From Muribaculaceae bacterium (GTDB lineage Bacteria; Bacteroidota; Bacteroidia; Bacteroidales; Muribaculaceae): a DNA stretch of 41,372 bases. Shown piece after piece: positions 9,626-17,152 of this stretch. The notes beneath the pieces were generated by a model. That model saw only the letters and a list, made by a program, of their open reading frames with translations. It had not been told where the DNA came from and ran no database searches. How positions within the stretch are numbered: the stretch's first letter is position 1; each line of letters opens with the position of its first letter. The stretch lies in the NCBI GenBank assembly GCA_023662835.1, contig JAMPII010000001.1:257435-298806 (forward strand). The letters run 5' to 3'. The translations under genes were made by a program, and so were the position numbers.

Positions 9626-9658
9626 AAAGGCGATGCGTCACACCCGACCATCGCCTTT
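9626..9658 (+). terminator. Terminator of the GH35-GH97 operon
   Basis: AAAGGCGATG (9626-9635) and CATCGCCTTT (9649-9658) form a perfect 10-bp stem with a 13-base loop, 20 bases after the GH97 stop. The 3' arm ends in a short T run. Confidence 0.75.
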
Positions 9659-9673
9659 CTTATATTACCTATT

Positions 9674-10408
9674 TTGCTCAGTAACACAATCTTTAAAATA
9701 TTAAGGGCCCTGAAATTTTATGATATGGGCCCTAATTATTATGAAGGTGATTTGGACAATGAATTTTCTTATATGTATTACACAAACGAAAGCCAAACTA
9801 ACGATTATAGCTATTCCTCAGATCAAATTATAGTTGTGCGAGATAACGATTGGGATCTGGTAACTTGTGTATACCGGTTAACCAATGGTTTAATTGTCGA
9901 GGCTGAATGGAACGATAAAAACCAAAGAAATGGTGTTAAATATATCTATGATAATAATAAACGGCTCAAAGAAGTTCGCGAGATACGTTATTCTGGAGAA
10001 GGGGAAGATCAATATTCTGATTATATGTTCACATGGCACAATAATAATATTGTAAAAATCGAAGAGAATTTTGACGACTATGGTGATATATATATCGAAT
10101 CAGAATGTACATTTGCATATAGTGAAAAGAAAGCTAGCAACTCAATAGAGTCAATTTTACCCATCTTCTTTATGTCAGAAATTTTTAACAGCTACAGGAT
10201 GGGATTAGATCCATTATTAATAGCTCAAGGTTATTTTGGGAATTCCTATCCGACTAATTTAGTTTCCTCATACCATGATGATTATATGGCCACATGTTCT
10301 CTAACTTATGAATTTTATGATAATAAATCGATCAAGACCATAAAAGCTCGTTCAACCGGAGATGGCATGAGTCCAGACGAAGTTGAATTAACTTTTGTAT
10401 GGGATTAA
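9674..10408 (+). CDS. 5'-truncated YD/DUF4595-like protein, probable gene remnant
   Basis: I do not know a function. The 244-residue frame is a paralogue, in architecture, of the lipoprotein at 22992. Both have YD-repeat-like strands, then an I-LPIFFMSEIF / VMLFDLMFNI helix, then GYFGNSYPTNLV / GLLGKPTKHLP, then LTYE / LTYD, and end in FVW(D). Unlike that gene, this one has no signal peptide or lipobox. Its first 20 codons run through a 28-base repeat (9706-9733) that lies immediately upstream of the domain. The ATG at 9725, at the end of the repeat, is an alternative start. No TAnnTTTG promoter is visible before it, and the GH97 terminator lies just upstream. The stretch is much richer in A+T than its neighbours. 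I read it as a lipoprotein gene that lost its 5' end by rearrangement; whether it is expressed is unknown. Confidence 0.6.
   Translation: MLSNTIFKILRALKFYDMGPNYYEGDLDNEFSYMYYTNESQTNDYSYSSDQIIVVRDNDWDLVTCVYRLTNGLIVEAEWNDKNQRNGVKYIYDNNKRLKEVREIRYSGEGEDQYSDYMFTWHNNNIVKIEENFDDYGDIYIESECTFAYSEKKASNSIESILPIFFMSEIFNSYRMGLDPLLIAQGYFGNSYPTNLVSSYHDDYMATCSLTYEFYDNKSIKTIKARSTGDGMSPDEVELTFVWD
9706..9733 (+). repeat. 28-base hairpin repeat, copy 1
   Basis: The sequence has palindromic ends (AGGGCCC starting at 9704 and GGGCCCT ending at 9733) that can pair as a 7-bp stem around a 16-base loop. An identical 28-base stretch is present in inverted orientation at 41322-41349. It lies at the 5' edge of the truncated gene at 9674. 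Confidence 0.75.
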
Positions 10409-10502
10409 GAATCCATTCGAGAATATCAAGAAAATCAGCCACTTAGTCAAAAAAAATAGCTGATCGCCTCAGCGTTAACATGTATTATGGGGCAGGCTCT
10501 TA

Positions 10503-10666
10503 GAGTATGTTTACTTTGGGCTTATGTTAAGATTTAACATGGATTTTTAAATATGTTTTTAACTTGAATGAAGGAATTATGGGGTTCCATAATGACTGAA
10601 TGAAAGTTGGAAACATATTCAAAAAGGCTGTTCAAAGATTTCATAAAGTTAAAAATAAACATACTC
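10503..10666. mobile_element. MITE-like element, 164 bases
   Basis: The 404-base gap between the truncated gene and metY has no credible gene. It holds GAGTATGTTTACTTT at 10503-10517, and the complement at 10652-10666 matches it in 14 of 15 bases, giving terminal inverted repeats. Each end is flanked by TTA (10500-10502 and 10667-10669), a possible 3-base target duplication. Inside is a perfect 7-bp hairpin, ATGTTAA/TTAACAT (10524-10540). There is no transposase. The pattern fits a non-autonomous insertion remnant, but only one copy is in the window, so mobility is not shown. Confidence 0.5.
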
Positions 10667-10775
10667 TTAATTTATCGTTGGACTATACATCCATACATCA
10701 AACTCATGCTAAATAAATATGTGAAGAATTTTGATAGAGAATTTATAAAGTATAGGATATTTTAAACACAATCTA

Positions 10776-10783
10776 TAACTTTG
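10776..10783 (+). promoter_or_regulatory. Bacteroidetes -7 element of metY
   Basis: TAACTTTG is a perfect TAnnTTTG match 29 bases before the metY ATG. It predicts a short leader of about 23 bases. The -33 region is A+T rich without a clear TTTG. Confidence 0.6.
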
Positions 10784-10812
10784 CAGACAAAAACACTATA
10801 AATATATCTATT

Positions 10813-12102
10813 ATGCCTACTAAAAATCTTCACTTCGAAACCCTCCAGCTACATGTTGGACAAGAGAATCCCGACCCAAGCACCGACGCACGAGCGGTTC
10901 CTATATATCAAACAACTTCTTACGTTTTCCACAACTCGCAGCACGCAGCCGACCGTTTTGCCCTGCGCGATCCCGGCAATATCTACGGCCGTTTGACCAA
11001 CCCCACTCAAGAAGTTTTAGAACAGCGAATTGCAGCTCTGGAAGGTGGTGTGGCTGCTTTGGCTGTTGCCAGTGGAGCTGCAGCTGTTAGCTATGCGTTG
11101 GAGAACATTCTTGCCAACGGTGATCATATAGTAGCCGCCGATAACATATATGGAGGCTCGTACAACCTGATCTCACACACATTGGAACCTCGCGGTATTG
11201 CCTCAACTTTCGTTAATCCTCGCGATCTCGAACAGCTAGAAGCCGCTATACAGCCAAACACAAAGGCTGTTTTCGTTGAAACTTTTGGTAATCCCAATTC
11301 CGATGTGACCAACCTGGACGCCGTTGCAGAAATTGCCCACCGTCACAACCTTCCTCTAATTGTTGACAATACATTTGGCACCCCATATCTCATAAAACCA
11401 TTTGAGCATGGTGCCGACGTGATTGTACATTCTGCAACAAAATTTATCGGTGGCCATGGAACAAGCCTTGGAGGAATTATCGTCGACGGAGGTTCGTTCA
11501 ATTGGAAAGCCAACGCCGATAAATTCCCGACACTGGCCAAACCAGACCCCAGCTACCATGGCGCCGTATTTGCCGACGTTGCCGGAGAGGCTGCATTTGT
11601 AACCCGCATACGCGCCGTATTACTGCGAGATACGGGTGGAGCTATATCACCATTCAACGCATTCCTGTTGCTTCAAGGCGTTGAAACTCTTTCGCTCCGT
11701 ATCGAACGCCACGTCGAAAACGCACTGAATGTTGTCGGATTTTTGGCCGGCCACCCCAAAGTGGCCAAAGTGAACCACCCATCCATACCCTCACATCCCG
11801 ACCATGAGCTATACAACAAACTATTCCCCAACGGAGCCGGAAGTATTTTCACATTCGAGATAAAAGGCGACAAAGAGGCGGCATGGCGGTTTATAGACTC
11901 GCTAAGAATATTCTCACTGTTGGCAAACGTGGCCGACGTTAAGAGTCTTGTAATTCATCCTTACACAACTACCCACTCACAACTGACTCCCGAAGAAGCA
12001 GAAAGTCAGCACATCACACCTACAACAATCCGACTGAGCATAGGCACAGAGCATATCGACGACCTCATTGCCGACCTTGGCCAAGCACTAGAAAAAGTAT
12101 AA
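10813..12102 (+). CDS. metY: O-acetylhomoserine sulfhydrylase (PLP-dependent)
   Basis: MetY makes homocysteine from O-acetylhomoserine and sulfide, the direct sulfhydrylation route to methionine. The 429-residue protein is a Cys/Met-metabolism PLP enzyme. Features include the N-terminal FETLQLHVGQENPDPSTDAR, the PLP-phosphate segment VASGAAAVSYAL, VDNTFGTPYLIKPFEHGADV, and the Schiff-base Lys210 in HSATKFIGGHGTSLGG. The length and the long insertion around VDGGSFNWKANADKFPTL are typical of MetY (about 430) rather than of MetB or MetC (about 390). It appears monocistronic: it has its own -7 box, and sppA downstream has another promoter. The upstream gap contains a MITE-like insertion, which may have replaced more distal control sequence. 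Confidence 0.95.
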   Translation: MPTKNLHFETLQLHVGQENPDPSTDARAVPIYQTTSYVFHNSQHAADRFALRDPGNIYGRLTNPTQEVLEQRIAALEGGVAALAVASGAAAVSYALENILANGDHIVAADNIYGGSYNLISHTLEPRGIASTFVNPRDLEQLEAAIQPNTKAVFVETFGNPNSDVTNLDAVAEIAHRHNLPLIVDNTFGTPYLIKPFEHGADVIVHSATKFIGGHGTSLGGIIVDGGSFNWKANADKFPTLAKPDPSYHGAVFADVAGEAAFVTRIRAVLLRDTGGAISPFNAFLLLQGVETLSLRIERHVENALNVVGFLAGHPKVAKVNHPSIPSHPDHELYNKLFPNGAGSIFTFEIKGDKEAAWRFIDSLRIFSLLANVADVKSLVIHPYTTTHSQLTPEEAESQHITPTTIRLSIGTEHIDDLIADLGQALEKV

Positions 12103-12168
12103 TAAAAATAGCTCGCTAAAAAACAAGCGTCGAAGCGCTATCCGTTATCCAGCCAAAGAGTTCTTTGA

Positions 12169-12199
12169 CAAATTTAAGGCCTTTAGCATTTTAAATTTG
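12169..12199. repeat. Perfect 9-bp inverted repeat before the sppA promoter
   Basis: CAAATTTAA (12169-12177) and TTAAATTTG (12191-12199) flank a 13-base spacer. The right arm ends one base before the TTTG -33 box of sppA. It could be an operator for that promoter or a weak terminator for metY, which otherwise has no visible one. The rest of 12103-12168 shows nothing recognisable. Confidence 0.45.
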
Positions 12200-12200
12200 A

Positions 12201-12232
12201 TTTGCACTGTTTGATAAATAATGTTAACTTTG
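12201..12232 (+). promoter_or_regulatory. sppA promoter (TTTG-N20-TAACTTTG)
   Basis: The -33 box TTTG (12201-12204) and -7 box TAACTTTG (12225-12232) are separated by 20 bases, close to ideal for the Bacteroidetes primary sigma factor. Transcription would start near 12239. This rules out the ATG at 12202 as start of sppA and supports 12331. It may drive the long run of genes to 21452. Confidence 0.75.
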
Positions 12233-12330
12233 TAAATTCAGTAAAGAAGAATATTGTTGGCCGGTTGGCTTCCATTGACCCGATTATCTTTTTTATTGCA
12301 CTTAAGAAAAAGTTTTACAGATTTTGTAAT

Positions 12331-14082
12331 ATGAAACAATTTTTTACCTATGTAGCAGCCTCGGTTGTCGGTGTACTGATAGTTGTAATTATTACTACCG
12401 TACTATCAATGATAATGACGACCATTATGTTTGTGTCGTTTGCTGTTGGCGATACGCCCGAAGTAAAAGAACACTCCATATTGAAAATAGAGCTATCGGG
12501 TATATTGAGCGAACGTCATCAAGGAATGACACTGATGCAGCAGATGCGCGGATATAAAGACAATTCTAAAGGCCTCGACGACATAGTTGCATCGATAAAA
12601 AATGCAGCAAACGACAGCAAGATCGAAGGTATATATCTCGACTGCAAAGGTATGGACGGCGGCACAGCATCGTTAGAATACATGCGTCAAACACTCGCCG
12701 ACTTTAAGAAATCCGGGAAATGGATTGTTGCATATGGCGACGATTACAATCAGGACAATTACTATTTAGCGTCTTTGGCCGACTCGATATGGCTCAACCC
12801 GATGGGAGCTGTAGATATATCGGGAATGGGCGGAGCAATGGTATTCTTCAAAGGCCTGCTCGACAAAATTGGTGTTGAGATGCAGGTTCTGAAGGTCGGC
12901 ACATACAAAAGTGCAGTAGAGCCCTATATTCTGGACTCACCAAGCGAAGCCAGTGTGAAACAAACTCGCGAATACATTACCCCGCTGTGGAAGGTTGTTA
13001 AGGAAGGAATTGCCTCGTCGCGCAATGTTGAGCCTTCGGTTGTTGACCAATGGGCCGACAGTTTAATTTTCACAGATGAAGCAACAACATACGTTGGCCG
13101 TAACATTGTGAGCGAACTTATTTACCGTCATCAGGCTGAAGAAAAATTAAAACAGATGACCGGCGTTGATGCCGGCGACGACCTTCGTTTCATATCGCCC
13201 GAAAATTACGTAAAGACAATAAACTCCAAATCATCCGAGAACAAGATTGCCTTACTCTATGCCGAAGGTGAAATTTTCGATGCCGGCGATCAAGGTATAG
13301 TCAGCGAAAAAATGGTTACTACGATTTTGAAACTGGCCAACGACGATGATGTTGATGCTCTGGTGCTTCGCGTTAACTCGCCAGGAGGAAGTGCGTTCGC
13401 CTCCGAGCAAATTTGGGAGGCCCTTCAGCAATTCAAAGCTAAAGGGAAGCCGTTTTATGTATCTATGGGAGATATGGCCGCTTCCGGTGGTTACTATATA
13501 TCGTGCGGCGCAGACAAAATTTTCTGCCAGCCGACCACTCTTACTGGTTCAATCGGCATATTTGGCATGATTCCAAATATTAAAGGCCTGTTAAACAATC
13601 ATCTTGGCATCACTGCCACAATGGTATCAACAAATCCCAACACCGATTTGACATATCTTGAGCCGATGACACCCTTCCAGCGCAGCCGTATGCAGAAAAT
13701 GATTGAGAATGGTTACAAAACTTTTGTTGACCGTTGTGCCCAAGGACGCCACATATCGGCAGATTCCATAAATGCCATAGGTCAAGGACGTGTATGGGAC
13801 GGAACAACCGCTCTAAATATCGGTCTTGTCGATCAACTTGGCAATCTCGACCAATGTATCGAGACTCTGGCTCTTGACAAAGGGTGGAGCAGCTATGAAA
13901 TCGCAGTATATCCAGATGCAAACAAATCGTGGTGGGAAAAAATACTCGACGAAGAACTTGACATACAGAACATGCTAGTCCGGAACGAGCTTGGCGAAGC
14001 ATATCCCATTTATAAAGCCATTCAGCGCGTTAAAAACATGAATCGCATTCAATGCCTTGCCCCTGAATTGATAATGGAATAG
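12331..14082 (+). CDS. sppA: Signal peptide peptidase SppA, 67K type
   Basis: SppA is an inner-membrane serine protease that degrades leftover signal peptides. The 583-residue form has an N-terminal membrane segment (about residues 5-40) followed by two tandem S49 domains. The catalytic pair is split as in E. coli SppA (Lys209/Ser409): Lys193 lies in VGTYKSAVEPY of the first domain and Ser385 in DMAASGGYYISCGAD of the second. NSPGGSAFASEQIWE and LTGSIGIFG support the assignment. The ATG at 12331 is chosen because the upstream in-frame ATG at 12202 lies within the promoter and would add a non-hydrophobic extension. The next gene, lpxK, starts 13 bases after the stop, so co-transcription is likely. 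Confidence 0.95.
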   Translation: MKQFFTYVAASVVGVLIVVIITTVLSMIMTTIMFVSFAVGDTPEVKEHSILKIELSGILSERHQGMTLMQQMRGYKDNSKGLDDIVASIKNAANDSKIEGIYLDCKGMDGGTASLEYMRQTLADFKKSGKWIVAYGDDYNQDNYYLASLADSIWLNPMGAVDISGMGGAMVFFKGLLDKIGVEMQVLKVGTYKSAVEPYILDSPSEASVKQTREYITPLWKVVKEGIASSRNVEPSVVDQWADSLIFTDEATTYVGRNIVSELIYRHQAEEKLKQMTGVDAGDDLRFISPENYVKTINSKSSENKIALLYAEGEIFDAGDQGIVSEKMVTTILKLANDDDVDALVLRVNSPGGSAFASEQIWEALQQFKAKGKPFYVSMGDMAASGGYYISCGADKIFCQPTTLTGSIGIFGMIPNIKGLLNNHLGITATMVSTNPNTDLTYLEPMTPFQRSRMQKMIENGYKTFVDRCAQGRHISADSINAIGQGRVWDGTTALNIGLVDQLGNLDQCIETLALDKGWSSYEIAVYPDANKSWWEKILDEELDIQNMLVRNELGEAYPIYKAIQRVKNMNRIQCLAPELIME

Positions 14083-14095
14083 TCCGTAAACCATC

Positions 14096-15187
14096 ATGCG
14101 CCACAACATCATAATCGACTCACTGCTGCTTAAGCCTATGTCCGTGCTTTATGGCATGGCCGTAGGATTACGCAACCGTATGTTCGAAATGAAGCTCTTG
14201 AAAGAACAATCTTTCGATGTTCCGATTGTAGTTGTGGGCAATCTTGCAATAGGAGGCACCGGAAAAACACCACATACCGAATATGTGGTTTCACTTCTTA
14301 AACAAGAATACCATATCGGAGTACTTTCACGCGGCTACAAACGCCACACTAAAGGTTTCATTATAGCCGACCGCCATTCAACACCAAACGACATCGGTGA
14401 CGAGCCTTATCAGATTTATCAGAAATTCGGAAAGGAAGTGCGTGTAGCTGTATGCGAAAGTAGAGTGAAAGGTATTAAGCAACTGCTGGAAGTGGATCCC
14501 TCGATAAATCTGATAGTGCTTGACGATGCTTTCCAGCACCGCTACGTAAAGCCAAAAGTGTCGATTGTACTCACCGAATGGAACTGGCCCATATATAATG
14601 ACGACCTGCTTCCACTGGGTCGGTTGCGTGAACCTATGAGTGGCCTGACACGAGCCACAATGATCGTGATAACCAAGTGCCCGGCACAAATCCGTCCCGT
14701 TGATGTTCGACTGTTCTACGAGCATCTTAACTTGTTCGCATATCAGAAACTATATTTCTCCCACTATCGCTATGGCAACTTGGTAAGCGTATTTCCCGAT
14801 GAAGTGCGTTACATGCCCGATCTGAATTGGCTAAATCCCGACGATTCAATCCTACTCGTTGCCGGTATCGCCAATCCGAAGCCGCTATTGCGCTATCTGC
14901 GCAGCTTTAAAGTGAAAGTAAAACTCGTGAAATTCCCCGATCATCACGATTTTGAACGAGGCGATTTCGACGCAATTGTCAAAGCCCACGCCAAACTGCA
15001 GGGAAAGAACAAATATATAATCACTACAGAAAAAGATGCTGTGCGCATGGCAAATAACCCCTACTTTCCTCATACGCTCAAACAATCTACATTTTATATG
15101 CCGATCGAAGTCGAATTTCTTCCTCCGGCAATGCCACAAGGCTCCCTGCCGTTTGATGAGGAGCTGCGACGTCTTATAAAAGAATAG
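14096..15187 (+). CDS. lpxK: Tetraacyldisaccharide 4'-kinase
   Basis: LpxK phosphorylates the 4' position of the lipid A precursor DS-1-P at the cytosolic face of the inner membrane, giving lipid IVA. The 363-residue protein has the P-loop VVVGNLAIGGTGKTPHTEY, the LDDAFQHRYV motif and a C-terminal region with VAGIANPKP and TTEKDAVR, all diagnostic. A hydrophobic N-terminal segment (LLLKPMSVLYGMAVGLR) is the expected membrane anchor. It sits 13 bases downstream of sppA. Together with lpxH and kdsB elsewhere in the window, it shows a lipid A-Kdo outer membrane. The 69-base gap to the next gene shows no clear terminator or promoter. Confidence 0.96.
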   Translation: MRHNIIIDSLLLKPMSVLYGMAVGLRNRMFEMKLLKEQSFDVPIVVVGNLAIGGTGKTPHTEYVVSLLKQEYHIGVLSRGYKRHTKGFIIADRHSTPNDIGDEPYQIYQKFGKEVRVAVCESRVKGIKQLLEVDPSINLIVLDDAFQHRYVKPKVSIVLTEWNWPIYNDDLLPLGRLREPMSGLTRATMIVITKCPAQIRPVDVRLFYEHLNLFAYQKLYFSHYRYGNLVSVFPDEVRYMPDLNWLNPDDSILLVAGIANPKPLLRYLRSFKVKVKLVKFPDHHDFERGDFDAIVKAHAKLQGKNKYIITTEKDAVRMANNPYFPHTLKQSTFYMPIEVEFLPPAMPQGSLPFDEELRRLIKE

Positions 15188-15256
15188 CCCCGCGGCTACA
15201 ACAAAATAATCGTCACTGTAGTTTTAAAGTAAATAATAACCCAAATTCAATATAAG

Positions 15257-16075
15257 ATGTTAGATACAATAAAGGAAACTGGCAATTATATCCGCTCAGC
15301 CATAAAAAGCCCAATGCCAACTACAGCTATAATACTCGGCACTGGATTGGGAGCACTTGTCGACCATATAGAAAATAAACAATATATCCCCTACAGTTCT
15401 ATACCTAATTTCCCGGTATCAACCGTAGAGGGGCACTCGGGCAATCTCATCTTCGGAACGCTCGGATCGCGTCCGGTAATGGCAATGCAGGGCCGTTTCC
15501 ATTTCTACGAAGGCTATGATATGAAAACCGTTACATTCCCAGTTCGTGTCATGAAAGAGTTGGGAATCAAGACTCTGTTTGTCAGCAATGCAGCAGGAGG
15601 CATGAACCCGGAATTCCGCGTAGGCGACCTTATGGTTATCACCGACCATATAAACCTATTTCCTGAGCACCCGCTACGCGGCAAAAACTACAACGAATTG
15701 GGAACCCGGTTCCCCGACATGAGCGAAGCCTACTCTCGCCGCCTAATCGCCAGCGCAATGCAGATAGCAGACGAAAAAGGAATACGCTTGATGCATGGCA
15801 TTTACGTAGGCACACAGGGGCCAACATTCGAAACTCCGGCCGAATACAAGTATTTCCATATCATTGGTGGAGATGCCGTTGGCATGTCAACAGTTCCGGA
15901 AGTAATTGTCGCACGCCATGCAGGAATTGAGGTTTTTGGTATTTCTGTCATCACCGACCTTGGCGTTGAGGGTGTTGTCGAAAAAGTGTCGCACGAAGAG
16001 GTACAGAAAGCTGCCAACGCGGCTCAGCCAAAAATGATGGAAATAATGACCGAGTTGGTTAAGCGCTACGAATAA
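15257..16075 (+). CDS. punA: Purine nucleoside phosphorylase, type I trimeric family
   Basis: This enzyme splits purine nucleosides with phosphate to free base and ribose 1-phosphate in the cytosol. The 272-residue length and the motifs IILGTGLGALVD, VEGHSGNL, VSNAAGGMNPEFRVGD, GPTFETPAEY and SHEEV fit the low-molecular-mass (trimeric) PNP family. One key residue departs from the classic mammalian form. The base-contacting Asn of human PNP (Asn243, in SLITNK) is Asp234 here, in SVITDLG. In human PNP the same change raises activity on adenosine, so base preference here should not be assumed to be only hypoxanthine/guanine. The partner Glu in ETPAEY is kept. It lies between lpxK and thiL with an 18-base gap to thiL. 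Confidence 0.93.
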   Translation: MLDTIKETGNYIRSAIKSPMPTTAIILGTGLGALVDHIENKQYIPYSSIPNFPVSTVEGHSGNLIFGTLGSRPVMAMQGRFHFYEGYDMKTVTFPVRVMKELGIKTLFVSNAAGGMNPEFRVGDLMVITDHINLFPEHPLRGKNYNELGTRFPDMSEAYSRRLIASAMQIADEKGIRLMHGIYVGTQGPTFETPAEYKYFHIIGGDAVGMSTVPEVIVARHAGIEVFGISVITDLGVEGVVEKVSHEEVQKAANAAQPKMMEIMTELVKRYE

Positions 16076-16093
16076 TAAAACGTCAGCCAATCT

Positions 16094-17152
16094 ATGATTC
16101 TAAATAAGGAAAATTTTCAACCGAAACAACCGGAAACGGAGATATCGCAACTTGGCGAGTTTGGTCTTATCCATAGGCTTACCGACGGATTGCCGCTAGT
16201 TAACAAGAGCACAATAAAAGGTATAGGCGATGATGCAGCAATATTGTCATACCCCGACACAGATGTCGTAGTTTCAACCGACCTGCTCCTCGAAGGAGTG
16301 CATTTCGATTTAACGTATGTTCCGCTGAAACATCTGGGGTATAAAAGCGCAATTGTTAATATCTCGGATATTTGTGCGATGAACGCAACTCCTCGTCAGA
16401 TAACAGTGTCGCTGGGTATATCAAAACGGTTCACTGTTGAACACATGGAGCAGTTGTACGAAGGCATCCGTCTTGCCTGCGACGTGTATGGTGTTGACCT
16501 TGTTGGTGGCGATACCACTGCCTCACGTCAGGGGTTGGTGATTTCGGTGACAGCAATCGGCGATGCACCACGCGACATGATTGTGCGCCGCGACGGTGCT
16601 CGCGACACCGATCTGATATGCGTCAGCGGCGACTTAGGCGCGGCATACATGGGTCTGCAGTTGCTCGAACGCGAAAAAGCAGCGTCGGCCGGCGTTCCCG
16701 ACTTTGTTCCTCAGTTCCAAGGTAAGGAATATCTCATCGAACGCCAGCTTAAACCCGAAGCGCGCAAAGATATTGTTGAGGAACTTGCCAAAGCTGGTAT
16801 AAAACCTACCTCAATGATGGATGTGTCCGACGGTCTTTCGTCCGAGTTGCTCCATATATGTAAGTCAAGCGCAACCGGTTGCCGTGTGTATGAAGATAGA
16901 ATACCTATTGATTATCAAACAGCTGTAATGGCTGAGGAATTAAACATGAACCTCGTGACAGCAGCTCTTAACGGAGGCGAAGACTATGAATTGCTGTTCA
17001 CTGTGCCATTGACCGACCACGAAAAAGTGTCGAAAATGAAAGGTGTCCGCGTTATCGGGCATATAACAAAGCCCGAACTTGGATGTGTGCTGGTGACACG
17101 CGACGGTCAGGAAATGCCGCTCAGGGCTCAGGGCTGGAACCATATGGCATAA
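16094..17152 (+). CDS. thiL: Thiamine-monophosphate kinase
   Basis: ThiL phosphorylates thiamine monophosphate to thiamine pyrophosphate, the last step of cofactor synthesis. The 352-residue protein is an AIR-synthase/PurM-like fold enzyme. It has the N-terminal GEFGLIHRLTD, the ATP/Mg-binding IKGIGDDAAILSYPD with STDLLLEGVHFD, VGGDTTASRQGLVISVTAIG, and the C-terminal MMDVSDGLSSELLHI and GGEDYELLFTV motifs. It is somewhat longer than E. coli ThiL (325), as expected in Bacteroidales. Its stop codon overlaps the start of the next gene by one base (TAATG), indicating translational coupling with the glycosyltransferase, with no obvious metabolic link. Confidence 0.95.
   Translation: MILNKENFQPKQPETEISQLGEFGLIHRLTDGLPLVNKSTIKGIGDDAAILSYPDTDVVVSTDLLLEGVHFDLTYVPLKHLGYKSAIVNISDICAMNATPRQITVSLGISKRFTVEHMEQLYEGIRLACDVYGVDLVGGDTTASRQGLVISVTAIGDAPRDMIVRRDGARDTDLICVSGDLGAAYMGLQLLEREKAASAGVPDFVPQFQGKEYLIERQLKPEARKDIVEELAKAGIKPTSMMDVSDGLSSELLHICKSSATGCRVYEDRIPIDYQTAVMAEELNMNLVTAALNGGEDYELLFTVPLTDHEKVSKMKGVRVIGHITKPELGCVLVTRDGQEMPLRAQGWNHMA

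Noticed and set aside
12202-12330. N-terminal extension of SppA from an ATG at 12202
   Set aside because: The ATG overlaps the -33 box of the promoter whose transcription start is near 12239, so it cannot be in the message; the 12331 start gives the normal membrane anchor.
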